Positions 24,066 to 34,331 of a stretch of DNA of 64,000 bases are shown here, in pieces (position 1 is the first letter of the stretch; every line of letters starts with the position of its first letter). Position numbers and translations under genes: made by a program. This stretch comes from Anomaloglossus baeobatrachus (Eukaryota; Chordata; Amphibia; Anura; Aromobatidae). The DNA is taken from NCBI RefSeq assembly GCF_048569485.1, contig NC_134353.1:74027408-74091407 (forward strand), written 5' to 3'. Below the pieces are notes generated by a model, which worked only from the letters and a program-made list of their open reading frames with translations, searched no databases and was not told the DNA's origin.

Positions 24066-25704
24066 TATTGCTTGTTCTGGCATCTCTCTGCACATTTCAA
24101 GAGGAACATGAGGAGAACATGTGCGGTGATGCCCAAACATTTAAGCAGCCATGGTCCAAAGAAGCAGATTATAGGGAATGACAATTATTATCTCAGAGGT
24201 GGATGATGATGAGACCAGTCATGCTAAGTCAACAAGTCAGGAGGAGTTCCGAAGTGGAAGACGAAGGTGGTGGATGATGATGTCACTGACCCAACCTGGC
24301 AAGGTTGCATGTAGAGATAGCAGAGCAGAGGGGGAGGGATCCACAGCATCTAAACAAGCAGGAAGAGGCAGTGTGGTTGCCAGATGGAGATGATGGGCAA
24401 TTGTTCCCCAGAGCACACATGTGGAAAGTGTCAGGTCTGGCGGTTTGCATGGTGGTGAGCATCAAGGCAGATCTCTAGGGGGCAGTCCAGTGCAGGGGTT
24501 CGCTCTGGCCATGTTTTGCCCTCTAAGGGACTTCAGATTGTGGCATTGCTTGGAGGCGAGGTGCTTTCGCTGCCAGCGATTATGCGGTTCAGGGGTCCCG
24601 GGTCACTGGGTCCTATAGTGTCGGCTGTTGCAAGGGATATGGGACGCCATGTCTTCAGATTCAGCTAGGTGGTGGTAGTTTCCTCCCAGTCAATCTTCCT
24701 CTCCCCCTCCCTTGCCACTCTTGCCTCAGCAGTGTCGCCTGACCCAGGAGAGAGATATGTAAACCCACCACATCCTCTGGTCAGTCCTGATTATTTCAGT
24801 ATTGCTTGGGTAGGAAGGTTAGTAATTTGTGTGCTGCTGGTTTGCTCTGCTCTGGTCTTTTGATTCTGTCCCCAAACTTCCATTATATCTGTATAGTGGC
24901 TTCTACTTTCTTTGCTTGTATTGCTGCTTTTGATCTGACTGTGGCCTGTGTGCTCAGCCAACAGCCACCCTGCTATTGTCACCTGGGAAGGGCTCTGCCA
25001 AAGTCCTTCCTTCTAGGACCGGAAGGCAGGTGAAAAGTACCCCATCCCTAAAGGGTGTACGGTAACGTGACGGCTAGCACAAACTGTGTCTGCCTTTGTT
25101 GGCCTGCAGTTTGATCATCCCATCACTACCCTTGCATTACAACCAGATCCCAGGTCAAGGGTCAGATGTTCCCCAGTCTGCTGCCTTTTTACAGAAAGTG
25201 CAGAAGACAAGCTCAGCAGAGACCAGACCACTACCAGCCTTACCACCAACAGCATCCTATGGCACATGTCATCCAAGCACCCAACTAGGTTGGGCCAAAT
25301 GCCTAGGCCCACAAACACTGTCTGCGGGTGACACCACCACCTCTTCGTCTGTGCTATGTGCTGAGCAACCTGCTGTACAAGAAGCAGACACAGATGACTC
25401 CCGCCCCGTTAATGTCATTGCATATTCACAACCATCATCAGCAACCACGTCCTCTTCCTTGTCCCAGTGCAGCATTCAGCTGTCTCTACCTTGGAATGCA
25501 AGCGGAAAGATCCAACCACCCACCCACTGGCCCAAACACTAATTGGCCACATTTCCAGACTGATTGCCCTGGAAATGTTTCTGTTTAGGATTGTGGACAC
25601 CAAGGCTTTCCATAACATGATGGTACTCTTTCCCCAGCCGGCACTATTTCTCCCAGTGTGCCGTCCCCGCCTTACACAAGCACGTGTTACATAATATTAT
25701 CCAT

Positions 25705-26085
25705 TAGTGATGGGCAGTCTGGCTCTTTTTGGCGATCCGATTCCCATGGCTCCGCTCACCAAAAAAAGCCGTCTCTTTTGGATCTTCATGGATCCCTATT
25801 AAATGTGTGTTCACTCTAGGCGAACACATATTTAAGATTATATTAACGCCACCGAAACACCGCCGAACCTTGGCTAAACCCCTCCACTTACAGTGGGCCA
25901 AATAAATTGTTGAGTGGGCGGGACTTCGTTCAGGTGGCACGGGGTTGTGTTCACTGAATAACGGACTTTTACGCCCAGTGAGAATTAAGAGAATTTAGTG
26001 GCTCTCACAGGTATGTCAGCTCTTCTCGGTCACAGCAGGGAGCCGGATCTTTGTGTCGGATCATTTGCGGCCAACACATCACTAT
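25705..26085. mobile_element. MITE with TAGTGATG inverted ends
   Basis: Starts TAGTGATGGGCAGTC and ends with the reverse complement of TAGTGATGTGTTGG. 'ggctctttttggcgatccga' and 'gagccggatctttgtgtcgg' form the inner inverted repeat. It sits inside the hAT pseudogene, so it is younger than that gene's arrival. Confidence 0.75.
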
Positions 26086-26124
26086 TACCCATGCCCTGAC
26101 CAACGCAGTTACTGGGAAGGTAAA

Positions 26125-26717
26125 TATATACAAAAAAAACAACAAAAAAGAGGATTTAAATCCTCCAAAAGCTAAGCAAATACTCACAGACAAATGGCAG
26201 AAGATGAAAACTGCCCATGCCAAAAAAAACCCAAAAACTAATGCACTGCCAGGATGCAGCAAGTCCTCCAATAAATGGAGACATCATAGGTGCAAAAGGA
26301 GCTTGATGGTAAAATTGCACACTTGTGGCTTGCATAGGGCACCGTTCACACATGCAGGTTCACAGTATCTGGTATGCAGCCTATTAGTTACGCCCATCCC
26401 AATAGATGCAAGCAGGCTGCACCAGTACTATATATGTGCTCCATGCATGAACAGTGACTATAGTATGCAAGGCCTAACATAAAAAGGCCTTGCATACTAT
26501 AGTGAGATGTGCGTAACTAATAGGCTGCTTACCAGATACTGTGAACCTGCATGTGTGAACAGTGACCTATGCAAGCCACAAGTGTGCAATTTTACCATCA
26601 AGCTCCTGTTGCACCTGTGATGTCTCCATTTTTTGCAGGTCTTGCTGCATCCTGTTAGTGCATTCGTTTTTTTTTGGCCTGGGCAGTTTACATCTTCTGC
26701 CATTTGTCTGTGAATGT
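26125..26717 (-). mobile_element. hairpin insertion with 16-bp target repeats
   Basis: Direct repeats TTACTGGGAAGGTAAA flank it at 26109-26124 and 26718-26733. The arms are 26182 to about 26398 and about 26510 to 26717 (inverted, slightly diverged), with a second small hairpin in the loop at 26458-26503. A 57-nt A-rich tail (26125-26181) lies outside the left arm, while the right arm touches the target repeat directly. The target is the 'TGKV' stretch of the hAT pseudogene, so the pre-insertion sequence is clear. No transposase-like ends and no TTAA. See the findings for three others of the same build. Confidence 0.75.
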
Positions 26718-27080
26718 TTACTGGGAAGGTAAACGTAACCACAGAGACATGTTAAAGTGCTTGTAGAGGCCGGAACTCTGGGCCCTGGGATGGCACACGT
26801 GCTATCCACACCTAGAAGTGTGGGCCCTAGTTTTATCCAGCTTTCCCCTACCTCTTACATCAGTTCCTGCACCTCCTCATCCTCCATTGCTGAATTGTCT
26901 CCTCTCTACATCTTTTCCAGGGTGTATTGAAGTGTCTCTTTCTAATTTTTTTGCAGCCCTTGCGCATAGTTTATACGATTTAACAGTCTAGGAGTCCCAC
27001 TCCTTCCAAATTTGAAAAAATATGCTTTCTGAGGCTCTCCTCTACGTCTATTCCACGGTGTATTGCAATGTCTCCCTTAA

Positions 27081-27741
27081 AGGGAACCAATCACCAGGAT
27101 TTTCGTATATAACCTAAAGCCAGGGCTATACTGGCACTACCAGGCTGATTCTATACATACCTTTAGTGGTCAGCTCGGATGTATACGTTTTGAAATCCTA
27201 GAAAGTAAAGTCTATAAAATCATTAGAGTGACAGCAGCTGAGGATCAGATAATAGCTGGTGTGGATATTTATACTTATCCCCGCCCCCTGTTAGAATTAG
27301 CATAAGTATTATACAATCGATTTAATTTTAGACTTGCAGGACCTGTGTGAGGTCATACCCATGTGACCAGAAGGAGCGGGGCTAAGCCAACATAGCTGAT
27401 ACCAGGAAGCAACATTTTTCTGTTGGCTGAGGCCCCGCCCCTTCTGGTCACATGGGTATGATCTCACCACAGGTCCTGCTAGTGAAAAAGTAAATCAATT
27501 GTTTAATACTTATGCTAATTCTAACAGGGGTAGGGGAATAACTATGAATATCCACCCCAGATATTATCTGATCCTCAGCTGCTGTCATTCAAGAAGCTGA
27601 TGATTTTTTAATCTTTACTTTCTTGGATTTCAAAACCTAAACATCCGTGCTGACCACTACAAGTATGTATAGAATCAGCCTAATAGTGCCAGTATAGCAC
27701 TGGCTTTAGGTTATATACGAAAATCCTGGTGATTGGTTCCC
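27081..27741. mobile_element. T2/Kolobok foldback MITE
   Basis: TTAA at 27077-27080 and 27742-27745; ends AGGGAACCAATCACCAGGAT and its reverse complement. Almost the entire element is two inverted arms meeting near 27412, so the single strand would fold into one long hairpin of about 320 bp. Confidence 0.88.
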
Positions 27742-27745
27742 TTAA

Positions 27746-28852
27746 ATACTTTGTGGGCCTTGCACTAAGTGCATAGGTTTTAGCAGTGTAGGATATTCAA
27801 TGTTTTTAAACTTCTCTCTCTGGACATGAGTTTCTGATAAAATAGGCACAGGCAGTACAGCCTTAATACAGTAATGGTGGTAAGATGTTTACTATCCACA
27901 TAGTCTTCACTAGGCACATAAACCACTTTTAGTTCAATTAAAGTCAAAATATTGCTTGTTCACATTTTGTTCTGTTTCTTGTTACCTCATATGTGTCTCA
28001 TGTGATGGAAATGAGTGTTCCTTCTGGTTACATTAATTTCTTCCACAGTCCACACCATGACGGCTTCTTTTCATGCATTCATTGAGTTAATAGATGTTTC
28101 TGATTTTACAATTTTTTTTAAATGTAAAATTCCAAATCGTTTTACAATTTAAAATGCAGAATATTGTAACAATTGTCAAATAATTTATCATAATGTCTTC
28201 CTCTACATGTCTTCCAGGGAGTATTGCATTCCCTACTTTTAATTTTTGGCAGCCCTTGCACTTAGTGCATAGGCTTTATGAGTAGGCTTTATTAGTGTAG
28301 GGATAGCTGCTGGAGAAGGGATAGTTCACCATTAGAGGCATATAGGCAAGATTTCTTTCCTTACAGACCTTGTTGCTGCAACCTAAAATAAAGACCTTTT
28401 TTGATCTACATGTATTAGATTCTAGTCCCTATTAATTACACTGTTAGCTGCATACGTAATTTATTATGCAGAAAGCACGAGTTAAAGGACTGGGAAGTGT
28501 GAGTGCTGCTGATGGCACATGCACAGGCCGAGATTGTGGACCAGGTGAAACTGTGCCTTCTGCTTGAGAACAACAAACACTGTCATCCACGAGACCTAGC
28601 TTCCTGTCCCACATTACAGGGAGGCAGAATGGCAGATAACAACCAATATCACAATCATAATCTTTTTAAAATTGTCCAAAAATGTATTCGGAGTCCCCCT
28701 TCTAGGTCTATAGCAAAACCATGTTGTTGTTTTTTCCAAAGCTGTTAGTCTCTGGATAGCTTGATCCAAAAGGAAAGGAAAGAAAAAGGACAAACCTTTT
28801 ACTCATGAAATTCTAATAATCACTTTTGTCCTCTGAATTTTTTTTTTCATTT
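27746..28852. other. no gene seen
   Basis: Contains a phrase shared with 26920-26965 and 28200-28260 ('ttgcagcccttgc.c.tag'-like), so parts are an old repeat interrupted by the foldback MITE. An 81-codon plus frame at 28503-28748 has no recognisable motif and is not called. Confidence 0.4.
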
Positions 28853-28858
28853 TTTATT
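28853..28858 (-). promoter_or_regulatory. candidate polyadenylation signal for sorcs2
   Basis: AATAAA on the minus strand, 657 bases beyond the sorcs2 stop codon, in an AT-rich stretch. It is the first canonical hexamer I noticed downstream; others may exist further left. Confidence 0.25.
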
Positions 28859-29514
28859 TTATTAATATTTTTTCAAAGATACAAAAAATACCATTGCCCT
28901 GTGTTAATTTTGCGACGACTATACCACAGTCTGGAATGTCTTACCGATTTGGTGCAGAATCCCCCGTAATTGAGAGAAGATCCTCCTACTTTTCAGGTGC
29001 TGTAGTGAAATAGTGCAGAGACTGATCCTATGTGCGGACATATTACTGACTTATTAATACAGTATCATTATATCGCTGTCCTTTCCCAGAGCACATTGCC
29101 TTTATACAGAAATCAGGGAGAGGGGGGGGGGGGGGGGCAAAAAAAAGAAAAAAATGGAATGGTGGAAATATCCATATTCTAAGGTAAACTTGAAACTTGG
29201 GAAGGAGGAAAAAAAGTGTAGACAAAAGGTAATAAAGTGTACACGTAATATGAAGAGAACACAAAAATATGTCGTGGGCTACAAATTTGCTATCAGTTGA
29301 ATATGAATCGTAACACTTTGTATGAAAACGAGTCCTTAAAACATATAGGTCAACTGCTCTTCCGCAGGAGCAGACTTTTTAATATCTTCCGAGCGGGTTA
29401 GAAATAACTTCTCCGATTTGTTCTTACAGTCTGATCATCCAGTCTGATGATTTATCAGGGAGAAATATTACAATAGAGGGAAGAGTCTGTGACGATTGTC
29501 TCCATATGTAAACA
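28859..29514 (-). other. sorcs2: probable sorcs2 3' untranslated region
   Basis: Largely non-repetitive sequence following the sorcs2 stop codon on the minus strand. The extent is inferred only from the candidate signal at 28853. It includes a 16-base G run on the plus strand, which would be a C run in the transcript. Confidence 0.35.
29122..29137. repeat. poly-G run, 16 bases
   Basis: Uninterrupted G16 on the plus strand, preceded by 'agggaga'. Confidence 0.97.
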
Positions 29515-29579
29515 TCAGCTAACCAGGTAGTTGTGCATTTCTCTGGAATTAATACTTAAAACCACTCCTGAGTGATTAC
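29515..29579 (-). CDS. sorcs2: sorcs2 terminal coding exon
   Basis: Acceptor 'cttctccgcag' is followed by GT, which completes the split glycine codon of the previous exon. Then 21 codons end in TGA at 29515-29517. The peptide NHSGVVLSINSREMH followed by NYLVS matches the conserved C-terminus of vertebrate SORCS2 as I remember it (human ends HSYLVS), with one substitution. The exon is too short for an open-frame search and was found by its protein sequence. Together with the four upstream exons it fixes the 3' end of the gene. The intron before it is 15,436 bp and holds the tandem LTR array. Confidence 0.92.
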
Positions 29580-29839
29580 CTGCGGAGAAGAAAGGGAGAA
29601 TTATTTAATGAATTGATGATTTTTTTTTTTCAATTTTTCATTGAAATTTTACTAAAAAAATTGGAAAAAAGGGTAATTTTAACACAAAAAAAAATCTAAA
29701 AATAAAAAGGTGTAGTAACAACAAAGAGTAAAATCACTGTGCTCTTATCCATGGTGGCTCATGGATGTTCGGGTGAGTCGGGGGAGGGGGATCATCTATT
29801 AGTGGCAAGGTGCATTAATTCTCCGTTGGGTATTAAAGT

Positions 29840-30365
29840 ATAACTCCACTTTGGAACATTGTTTTACAGGGTTTTTTTATTTTAATTTGGTAATTATTTT
29901 TTAAAATACTTTTCTTTATCTTGTTGAGATCTTGAGATATCTCCTGTTTTGCTATGCAATCTGTGGGCAGTATAATCTAGTGGCAGAGACCCTGATTCCT
30001 GATAAATGTGTCACTTACTGGGCTGCTTGGTTCAGTTTTGATATCATTCCTTTTTTTCGGCTGTTGGTGCAGTAGTGCTCAGAATGAGGAGAAGTGTTTA
30101 ACCCCACCCACAGCCCTGATTGGGAAATTCCTCTGTACATTCTCAGCAAGCTGCCAATCAGTGATGGGAACGGGTTTATGCAGATTAGTTGGACTGCCTG
30201 GCTCGAGACATCTAGTCCTGCAGTGATAATCTCCTGCTGATAAAACACTGATTGTATTGAAACTACAGCAAGGGCCACATTGCTGAAATCAGGCTCTCTG
30301 CCTCTACAGCTTGCTGCTCTTGGATTGAAAAACAAGCTTTTCAACCAAACTTCTGACTTTTTTTC
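29840..30365. repeat. dispersed MITE-like repeat, diverged copy
   Basis: Shares ordered phrases with 58440-58740: 'gagaccctga', 'tgtgtcactta', 'cctagtcctg/ctagtcctgcagtg', 'taatct.ctgctgataaaac' and 'actgattgtatt'. Both are copies of one palindromic frog repeat; the ends are not clear here. Confidence 0.6.
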
Positions 30366-30897
30366 AAACACAGGTGTAGGCGATTCTGGAATGTTGAATT
30401 TTTCATTACCCCCTCCCTGACCGACTCCCTAATCCACACCCCGTGAAAGGGCATCCTGTCTGATGATGGCACTGATACCATGCACAGGAATCCTCCATTC
30501 ACGGTTTACTTTAAGAAAATGCCTTTCATCTTCCATATCTTTTGATGGCAACTCCTTCAACAGGTTCTTCAGGGTACAGGGGGACAATATGCCAGCCCTC
30601 AAGATATTGCAGCCAGTGGGAACCATTGCAATATCACGCTATAGTTATGTGTAGTATGGAGTGTAGAATTGTAGCTTGGGATTTCACCTGGATCAAAAAT
30701 TCCCCTTGTTTGCCCTGTATTTAAATATCTTGTGCCACCCAACCAGCCCTTCCTTATTATGCCCCTTGGCGAGTGCCCCCCTATCACAGTCGTCTCCCTT
30801 GGAGCTTAGTGACGAGCCTAGGTTCAGAATGTCTCTTATACTATCTAAGACTATACACATTAAATGTATTTTTTACTTTTGGCATACACGGGGTTCA
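30366..30897. other. no gene I trust
   Basis: A 65-codon minus frame (30429-30626) and overlapping plus frames have no recognised motif; nothing is called within this part of the sorcs2 intron. Confidence 0.4.
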
Positions 30898-31537
30898 TGT
30901 CATTTCTTCCTTGCCAGCAGCAAGCTCTTTACCTCTGCTCAGGTGTTTCCCCTGATGACATCTCCCAACCTGGATAAATACCCTCTGCTCCCAACAGAGG
31001 GCGCCGGTTATTCAGAAATCATTCTGGAGCTTGGTCTGGAGCATGAAGGAGGTGTCAGCTGCTTTAGTTACCTTCTCCTTACCTCATTTAGCTTCTCTGC
31101 ACCCTCTTGTCGCCCTTTTGGTGTTGGTTTTTGGTGCACGTCAGTTTTGTTTGTTCCCTATGTCTGTGTTGTTTGTCGGTGGGGTTTTGTGACTACTGTC
31201 CTGGCCCGGCCCCTGGGTGGTGGGTGTGGAGGGTGTTACATCAGAGTCATGGACAGGAGATAGGGACACGTTGGTGGCTCAGACTTCACTACCATTGAGT
31301 GTACCTCTAAGTTGAGGGCCAGCTCAGGGCACTACCTAAATATATGGAAACTCTGGCACAGAGTTGTGTTATAGAGTTGTGCCAGAGTTTCCATATATTC
31401 TTGTGATTGCTTTATAGTCTTCAGCACCACTAATAAGGTAGTCAAGCCAGATTTTTCTCACAATTTCAGGGCACTACCTAGTTTGAGGGCCAGTGCAGGG
31501 GTCCATATCCAGTCACATGCTAGTCACCAACATGACA
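30898..31537 (+). mobile_element. possible solo LTR
   Basis: Bounded by TGTCAT and ATGACA (TG...CA with a 6-bp inverted end). A TATA-like 'ataaatacc' at about 30975 would suit an LTR promoter. It contains the hairpin insertion 31339-31465. No matching target repeat is visible, so the call is tentative. An unspecified LTR retroelement fossil. Confidence 0.4.
31339..31465 (+). mobile_element. small hairpin insertion with 15-bp target repeats
   Basis: TCAGGGCACTACCTA occurs at 31324-31338 and 31466-31480. Between them are a 22-bp arm beginning AATATATGGAAACTC, a short loop, the inverted arm ending at 31399, and a 66-nt unpaired tail (31400-31465). The build (arm, loop, arm, tail, between long direct repeats) is the same as at 26.1, 35.8 and 55.4 kb. 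Confidence 0.75.
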
Positions 31538-31964
31538 CCCCCCTGCCCGGAGAACACAAACAGCTCGGATGCCAATACACATACAAATTGTGGCACTCAT
31601 CATTAATACAAGATAAGAAAACTCATCCCTATACATAATATACTAATGTTGAAAAGCGGAGTATCACTTTTAAGAGTGCACATAATCTTAAGGGACAAAA
31701 GGGATGGGAGTAGACATCCACCTGGCATGCCACTGACCTGCGATTGAACACTGGCAGGCATCGACAATAAAGGGACCTTGTAGCTGCTCAAGAATCCTCC
31801 TCTCCCAGAAAGTGTCACTGCAAGGCAATGGTGTGGAGGAATCCCAAGGGTGGGCCGTAAAAAAACAAACAAACAAGCAAAAATAAAGTATATGGGAAAA
31901 TGAAGTAGAGGATGAGCAACAGCTTCTTGATGGATGCTCAATGGATGGATGCTCAATGACTTAA

Positions 31965-32556
31965 AGGGCCACTAAGTTGGTTGAGTAGAAGGTAGTTGAT
32001 GTTTCCATTAAAACAATCTTAAAGCGTACCTACCATTACAAAAACACAACGACTTATATCTCCACAGACAGCTGAAGCTATAGTGCAGTCACATCGTGAT
32101 TCCGATGCTTTCTGTGAATGCACAATTTCTTTCTCCGTGCTTGTTGAAGGTGCAGTTTCTTCCTAGTGTGATGTCAGAGCTGTGCTGTGTGATCTGAGCC
32201 AATCAGATTCCACTCTCTCGTGCCACTCCCTCACTTTTACAGGAACTATCAAAATCTGCAGCTTCAGCTCCCTCCTCCCTCTCCTCTGCTGTTTTTTCAC
32301 TTTTCTGCACATTTACTAGTGGTGAAATAACACCGTTACATAAAAGTGATGTATATGTGCAATTGATTTATGCAAAACAGGAAACAAGATAAGTACGCTT
32401 TAAGAACATTATGTAATACAGCCCCATGATTCTAGAATTGCAATAAATCAAATTGTAATATTTTGTTTTTCACGTTCCTTACACGCCTTCTTATATACCA
32501 GGTCTGATCATTTTTAAGTGTTTTTCAATTACATTATTTTCAGGTTTAGTGGTCCT
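31965..32556. mobile_element. T2/Kolobok MITE (outer)
   Basis: TTAA at 31961-31964 and 32557-32560; ends AGGGCCACTAAG and its inverted partner near 'tttagtggtcct'. It is split by a second T2-type MITE. Confidence 0.75.
32023..32399. mobile_element. T2/Kolobok MITE (inner, nested)
   Basis: TTAA at 32019-32022 and 32400-32403; ends AGCGTACCTACC and 'AAGTACGCT', inverted over AGCGTAC. It inserted into the outer MITE 31965-32556, so it is the younger of the two. Confidence 0.8.
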
Positions 32557-32560
32557 TTAA

Positions 32561-33244
32561 AAGGAAATAAAATCAAGCTATGGATTTCAATGGTTTTGTA
32601 AAAGTAACATTCAATGATGCTGAGAGCAAAGCATAAAAAAATATTTTCTTGTTTCGCAGGTTGGGCATTTTTAATTTGTAACACCAAATCCACAGATTAT
32701 AACTAGTACTGGTTTAATAGGGGATTATTAAGAGTCCCTTGTTTCCAAAATGATGTATCACAAGCAACCAAATGCAATTGCATACAACAGCCAAACCATC
32801 CGACAGAACGGCAGAGGAACCTTGAGGACATTGGGGAATAACTAAATGTTCTTATATACAGTAGATGTGTCCACCCTTGGGTTTTCTTAAATTTAGTTAT
32901 GGACTCAATATACAATTCAATGTAATATTGTGACACTCTAGTCAAAATCTCTACAGACTGCAGTTCACATCACCACCACTAGTGGGCCACATATAGCATA
33001 AATATTTCCCAACTGAGCATTGTAAAATCTGGAGACCTGTTGAGCTAAGAGCAAAACTGAGGAAGAACACATGTGCGGCTCACAAGTCTTCCAGTAAAAT
33101 AAAGGGGAGAATCAATTCACAGGACTCCAGCCATCGGCCAGGTCAGTAATCTGTGACTACTAGATAGGAAATCTGTAAATCTGTAAATCTCTTGCTTTGA
33201 TTAGCTAGGCTGGTGCAACGTCCACAATTACGAAGTTGCACCAA
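32561..33244. other. no gene seen
   Basis: Unassigned intronic sequence. A short hairpin 'ggtgcaac...gttgcacc' lies near 33212-33243. Confidence 0.45.
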
Positions 33245-33747
33245 ACTGCCGACAGCCATGTGGTTTCTGGCCATGGAAGGTCACAGCGTTTGGCTGCGCA
33301 GAATGCTCCCTGACTTTCTATTGTTCCTGCTGTCAGTATTCATTGGTATCGGTAGGTTTCCTACTGGATATATCTCTCTCCCTTTTGGACCCAGCACAAG
33401 CTCGCCTTCCACCCATCTGTTAATTAGCAGTATTCCCTTGTTGTTTAAATATCCCTTCCTTCTTTCCTCTGTGGTATTGTTGCTGAAAGCTCTGCTGAAC
33501 TTCTGAGTCATCTAATGATAAGTAGTTCATACTTTTCTCTCTGTGTTACCCTTGTGTCTTCTATAGTTGTTTAGTGTGGCTGATGAAGAGCTCATCCCAT
33601 CTGTTCCCTATTTAGGGCCCAGCACTAGGGACACCTAGGGTGAGGTATCCAGCTCGGCACATAGGTGCAGAACCTATTTAGGGTGGTGGAGGACCCCAGG
33701 GACCAGCAGTAGGTTCGGTCAGAGGTCACCATCTTCCATTTCCCTAG
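33245..33747 (+). mobile_element. solo LTR fossil, left part
   Basis: Homologous along its length to the solo LTR 48466-48957 (shared 'catgtggtttctggccat', 'gttcctgctgtcagtattca', 'gagctcatccca' and 'ggaccccagggaccagcagt'). It breaks off at 'atcttcc', and the missing right end is found at 43516-43568, nearly 10 kb away, because a MITE and the LTR array inserted between. Confidence 0.75.
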
Positions 33748-33749
33748 AC

Positions 33750-34325
33750 ATAAGGCCGCTTTACACGCTGCGATCTCGCTAGCGAGATCACTAGCGAGCG
33801 TACCCGCCCCCATCGGTTGTGCGACACAGGCAAATCGCTGCCCATGGCGCACAACATCGCTTACACCCGTCACACTACTTACCTGCCTAGCGACGTTGCT
33901 GTGACCGGCGAACCGCCTCCTTTCTAAGGGGACGGTTCGTTCTGCGTCATAGCGACATCACTAAGTGGCCGCCCGATAGCAGAGGAGGGGCGGAGATGAG
34001 TGGGACGAACATCCCGCCCACCTCCTTCCTTCCTTATTGCCGGCGGGACGCAGGTACAGTGAGTTTCTTCGTTCCTGCGGTGTCACACATAGCGATGTGT
34101 GCTGCCGCAGGAACGACAAACAACCTCGCTACTCACCTGTCAACGATTTTTGGTGTTGGAGCGACCTCTCCAATACCAACGATTTTTGTCTCTTTTGCGA
34201 TCATTTAAGGTCACTCGTACGTGTCACTTGCTGCAATGTCGCTAACGACGCCGGATGTGCGTCACAAACACCGTAACCCCGACGATATATCATTAGCGAT
34301 GTCGCATTGTGTAAAGCACCCTATA
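33750..34325. mobile_element. CpG-rich MITE
   Basis: Ends ATAAGGCCGCTTTACAC and GTGTAAAGCACCCTATA, inverted with mismatches; inner 'gcgatctcgctagcgagat' palindrome. Same general kind as the MITEs at 55845 and 58753, but with its own ends. It lies within the split solo LTR. Confidence 0.78.
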
Positions 34326-34331
34326 GGGTTT

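Larger units (their letters stand above)
24178..26900 (+). pseudogene. hAT-type transposase gene, decayed and interrupted
   Basis: Pieces of one coding region run left to right in shifting frames. At about 25545-25620 it has 'ISRLIALEMFLFRIVDTKAF', the region before the catalytic core in hAT transposases (compare 'PFSVVEDKGF'). At about 26090-26110 and 26734-26760 it has 'ALTNAVTGKV' and 'NVTTETC', matching the hAT 'VTTDxWTS' block that bears the first catalytic aspartate (here E). The gene is interrupted by unrelated sequence at about 24524-25088, a MITE at 25705-26085 and a hairpin element at 26125-26717. Many frame changes and stops make it inactive. An upstream BED zinc finger is not recognisable. 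Confidence 0.6.

Noticed and set aside
24524-25088. Solo LTR inside the hAT pseudogene
   Set aside because: The segment is foreign to the hAT gene, but I could not fix TG...CA ends or a target repeat, so I only mention it as an interruption.
28430-28748. Last exon of an AFAP1-like gene convergent with sorcs2
   Set aside because: A short phrase looked like the remembered C-terminus (KAKEWELKNGT), but the reading does not hold beyond a few residues.
29122-29137. G-quadruplex in the sorcs2 3' region
   Set aside because: A single G run without spaced tracts is weak evidence, and on the transcribed strand it would be C-rich.
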